A DNA stretch of 64,000 bases from Myxococcales bacterium (lineage in GTDB: Bacteria > Myxococcota_A > SURF-8): NCBI GenBank assembly GCA_003598065.1, contig QZKR01000180.1, forward strand, positions 62,001 to 126,000. The letters are read 5' to 3'. Shown in pieces: positions 62,784 to 64,000 of this stretch (within the stretch, counting starts at the first letter, position 1; each line of letters opens with the position of its first letter). The notes under the pieces are model-generated. The model was not told the origin of the DNA, ran no database searches, and saw only the letters and a list, made by a program, of their open reading frames with translations. Made by a program: the position numbers and the translations under genes.

Positions 62784-63218
62784 TCAGCCGCAGCAGCGGC
62801 CGATTTTATCGAGCCGCTTCTGGTGCCGGCCGCCCTCGAAGGGCGTCTCCAGCCAGACGCGGACGATTTCCTCGGCCACGCCCGGCCCGAGCACGCGGCC
62901 GCCCAACACGAGCACGTTGGCGTCGTTGTGCAGCCGGCTCATTTTCGCCGTATAGGCGTCGTGCGCCAGGGCGGCGCGGATGCCGTCGAATTTGTTGGCG
63001 GCGATGGACATGCCGATGCCCGTGCCGCAGATCAGGATGCCGCGTTCGGCCCGGCCGTCCTGGATCGCTCTGGCCATTTCGGCCGCGTAGTCGGGATAAT
63101 CCACCGAGGACTCGTCCTTGCAACCCAGATCGAGACATTCGCGCTTGAAGTCGGCCAGCCAGCGCTTGACCTGCTCCTTCAGAGCGAATCCCCCGTGGTC
63201 GCTGGCGACGGCGATCAT
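62784..63218 (-). CDS. rpiB: Ribose-5-phosphate isomerase B
   Basis: A 144-residue RpiB, interconverting ribose-5-phosphate and ribulose-5-phosphate (the latter is a substrate of RibBA). [11 protein letters not shown] at the N-terminus, active-site Cys in [16 protein letters not shown], and [15 protein letters not shown] are intact. It sits between rpmF (25-base gap) and nrdR. Confidence 0.95.
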   Translation of the reverse strand: MIAVASDHGGFALKEQVKRWLADFKRECLDLGCKDESSVDYPDYAAEMARAIQDGRAERGILICGTGIGMSIAANKFDGIRAALAHDAYTAKMSRLHNDANVLVLGGRVLGPGVAEEIVRVWLETPFEGGRHQKRLDKIGRCCG

Positions 63219-63243
63219 GAGGCGCCTCCCGAATCGATGCGGT

Positions 63244-63432
63244 CTATTCCTTTTCTTCCTTCTGCTTGACGACTTCCTTGCCCTTGTAGTAGCCGCAGGA
63301 CGGGCAGACGCGGTGCAGCAGCATCGACTCGCCGCAGTTCGGGCAATTGACGATCGTCTTGGCGTCGATCGCGTGATGGGCCCGCCGCTGGTCGCGCCGG
63401 GCTTTGGATAGGTGTTTCTTTGGAACAGCCAC
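63244..63432 (-). CDS. rpmF: 50S ribosomal protein L32
   Basis: 62 residues with the L32 pattern [19 protein letters not shown] and a zinc ribbon CPNCGE...CPSCGYYKG (all four Cys present). Translation starts at GTG, with GGAGG at good spacing. The C-terminus ends in a Lys/Glu-rich tail. It follows yceD, the usual arrangement. Confidence 0.95.
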   Translation of the reverse strand: MAVPKKHLSKARRDQRRAHHAIDAKTIVNCPNCGESMLLHRVCPSCGYYKGKEVVKQKEEKE

Positions 63433-63487
63433 GGTATCCTCCTTGTCTCTTCTCTCTCTTCGGTTCCTCGACGAACAAAATTCCAGA

Positions 63488-63507
63488 CCGGCGCGGCCTC
63501 GCGCCGG
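63488..63507 (-). terminator. GC hairpin between yceD and rpmF
   Basis: CCGGCGCG and CGCGCCGG form an 8-bp stem with a 4-base loop directly after the yceD stop. On the minus strand it is followed by TCTGGAATTTTGTT, only a partial U-run. Since rpmF must still be transcribed it may be a processing or attenuation site. Confidence 0.3.
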
Positions 63508-63510
63508 CCG

Positions 63511-64000
63511 TCATTTCCGTTTCTTGTTCTTATTTTTAAGCTTGATCCGTTTCAGGCCTTCGCGCCAGGCCGGGTTCACCGGCCCTTTTACCGGATCCTC
63601 CTGCCAGTCTTCCTCGTAACGGATCGCCTCGCCGACGCAGGCGGCGTCGTCCGCGCAGTGCGGATACATCGGCAATTCCAACAGGATGGAATCGGCCAGG
63701 TAGCGCCCGAGGTCCAACTCGTCGTTGGCGTAGAGCGCCATCTGGAAATCGTCCTCCGCGAGGTCATAGGCCTTCTTGCCTTCCGACTCGAATTTCTCGG
63801 CCGGCAGGAAGGTCTCCTTGACCTTCACGGACGCCTCCACCACGCCCGGTTTGTCGCAGCGCGAGCAGGCGAAGCCCATCGGCACGGAGAGCGCGCCGGA
63901 AACCAGCACCTGCTTGTAGCGGCGTTGCAGATGCAACCGAACATGGGCCGGGCCGGCCTGATGATAGAGATCCCCCTCGCGCGGCTCGACCATGGAGCGC
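63511..64000 (-). CDS. yceD: YceD/DUF177 family protein, 5' end outside window
   Basis: The visible ~160 residues contain the DUF177 core ([29 protein letters not shown]), a CSRC pair, the later Cys pair [26 protein letters not shown], and a basic tail. An in-frame ATG exists at 63993, but the family normally has ~60 residues before CSRC and only ~43 follow this ATG; the frame stays open to the edge, so the gene is probably cut. In other bacteria YceD is made with L32 and linked to 23S rRNA maturation. Confidence 0.85.
   Translation of the reverse strand, partial: RSMVEPREGDLYHQAGPAHVRLHLQRRYKQVLVSGALSVPMGFACSRCDKPGVVEASVKVKETFLPAEKFESEGKKAYDLAEDDFQMALYANDELDLGRYLADSILLELPMYPHCADDAACVGEAIRYEEDWQEDPVKGPVNPAWREGLKRIKLKNKNKKRK

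Overview
The window looks like chromosomal DNA from a GC-rich, diderm (outer-membrane) bacterium. It encodes a TolC/RND efflux pump, a TonB-dependent receptor and about ten predicted lipoproteins. Most of these lipoproteins carry an Asp/Gly-rich 'DGD' linker just after the lipidated Cys. MopE-like Cys/Asp repeats, ASH (choice-of-anchor-D) domains and VWA lipoproteins point to a deltaproteobacteria-like lineage (Myxococcota, Bdellovibrionota or a related candidate phylum). This is inference from gene content; there is no rRNA or tRNA gene here to settle it.

Layout. 1-2394: the end of a pentapeptide-repeat protein and a DUF2723 membrane protein. 2523-8868: a TetR-controlled tripartite RND efflux operon with a visible operator. 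8879-15857: a lipoprotein, nadB, aconitase and citrate synthase, all leftward. 16176-20358: an Smr-domain protein facing a glpABC operon with an unusually short GlpC. 20403-27335: three DGD-linker lipoproteins (an alpha/beta hydrolase, a large ASH plus MopE-repeat protein, and a glycerophosphodiesterase that could feed the Glp enzyme). 27332-35602: a complete vitamin B12 uptake operon. It starts with a consensus-like promoter and a cobalamin riboswitch, then encodes a Cys-rich surface lipoprotein, a BtuB-type receptor, a beta-propeller lipoprotein and BtuF, BtuD and BtuC. A palindromic intergenic repeat lies inside the operon, just before btuF. 35708-43694: two paralogous ASH/VWA lipoproteins and a glycosidase-like lipoprotein. 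43691-46908: phoB-phoR followed by an FAH-family hydrolase. 47201-53589: a sorbosone-dehydrogenase-like lipoprotein, an alpha/beta-hydrolase lipoprotein and a TPR plus double glycosyltransferase fusion. 53552-56790: a two-gene acyl-CoA module. 56885-58886: an AT-rich, foreign-looking RloA/RloB (AbiL-like) anti-phage pair. 59154-64000: the housekeeping operon yceD-rpmF-rpiB-nrdR-ribD-ribE-ribBA.

The most interesting system is the B12 operon. Two extra predicted surface lipoproteins are built into a riboswitch-controlled btuB-btuFDC set, resembling in concept the BtuG/BtuH surface capture proteins of Bacteroidetes but in a different kind of bacterium. Next come the DGD-linker lipoproteome, which may carry a shared sorting or spacer signal, the acquired RloAB defence pair, the short GlpC, and the GNAT-fused CoA transferase coupled to a condensation-like acyltransferase. 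No CRISPR array, insertion sequence, rRNA or tRNA was found.
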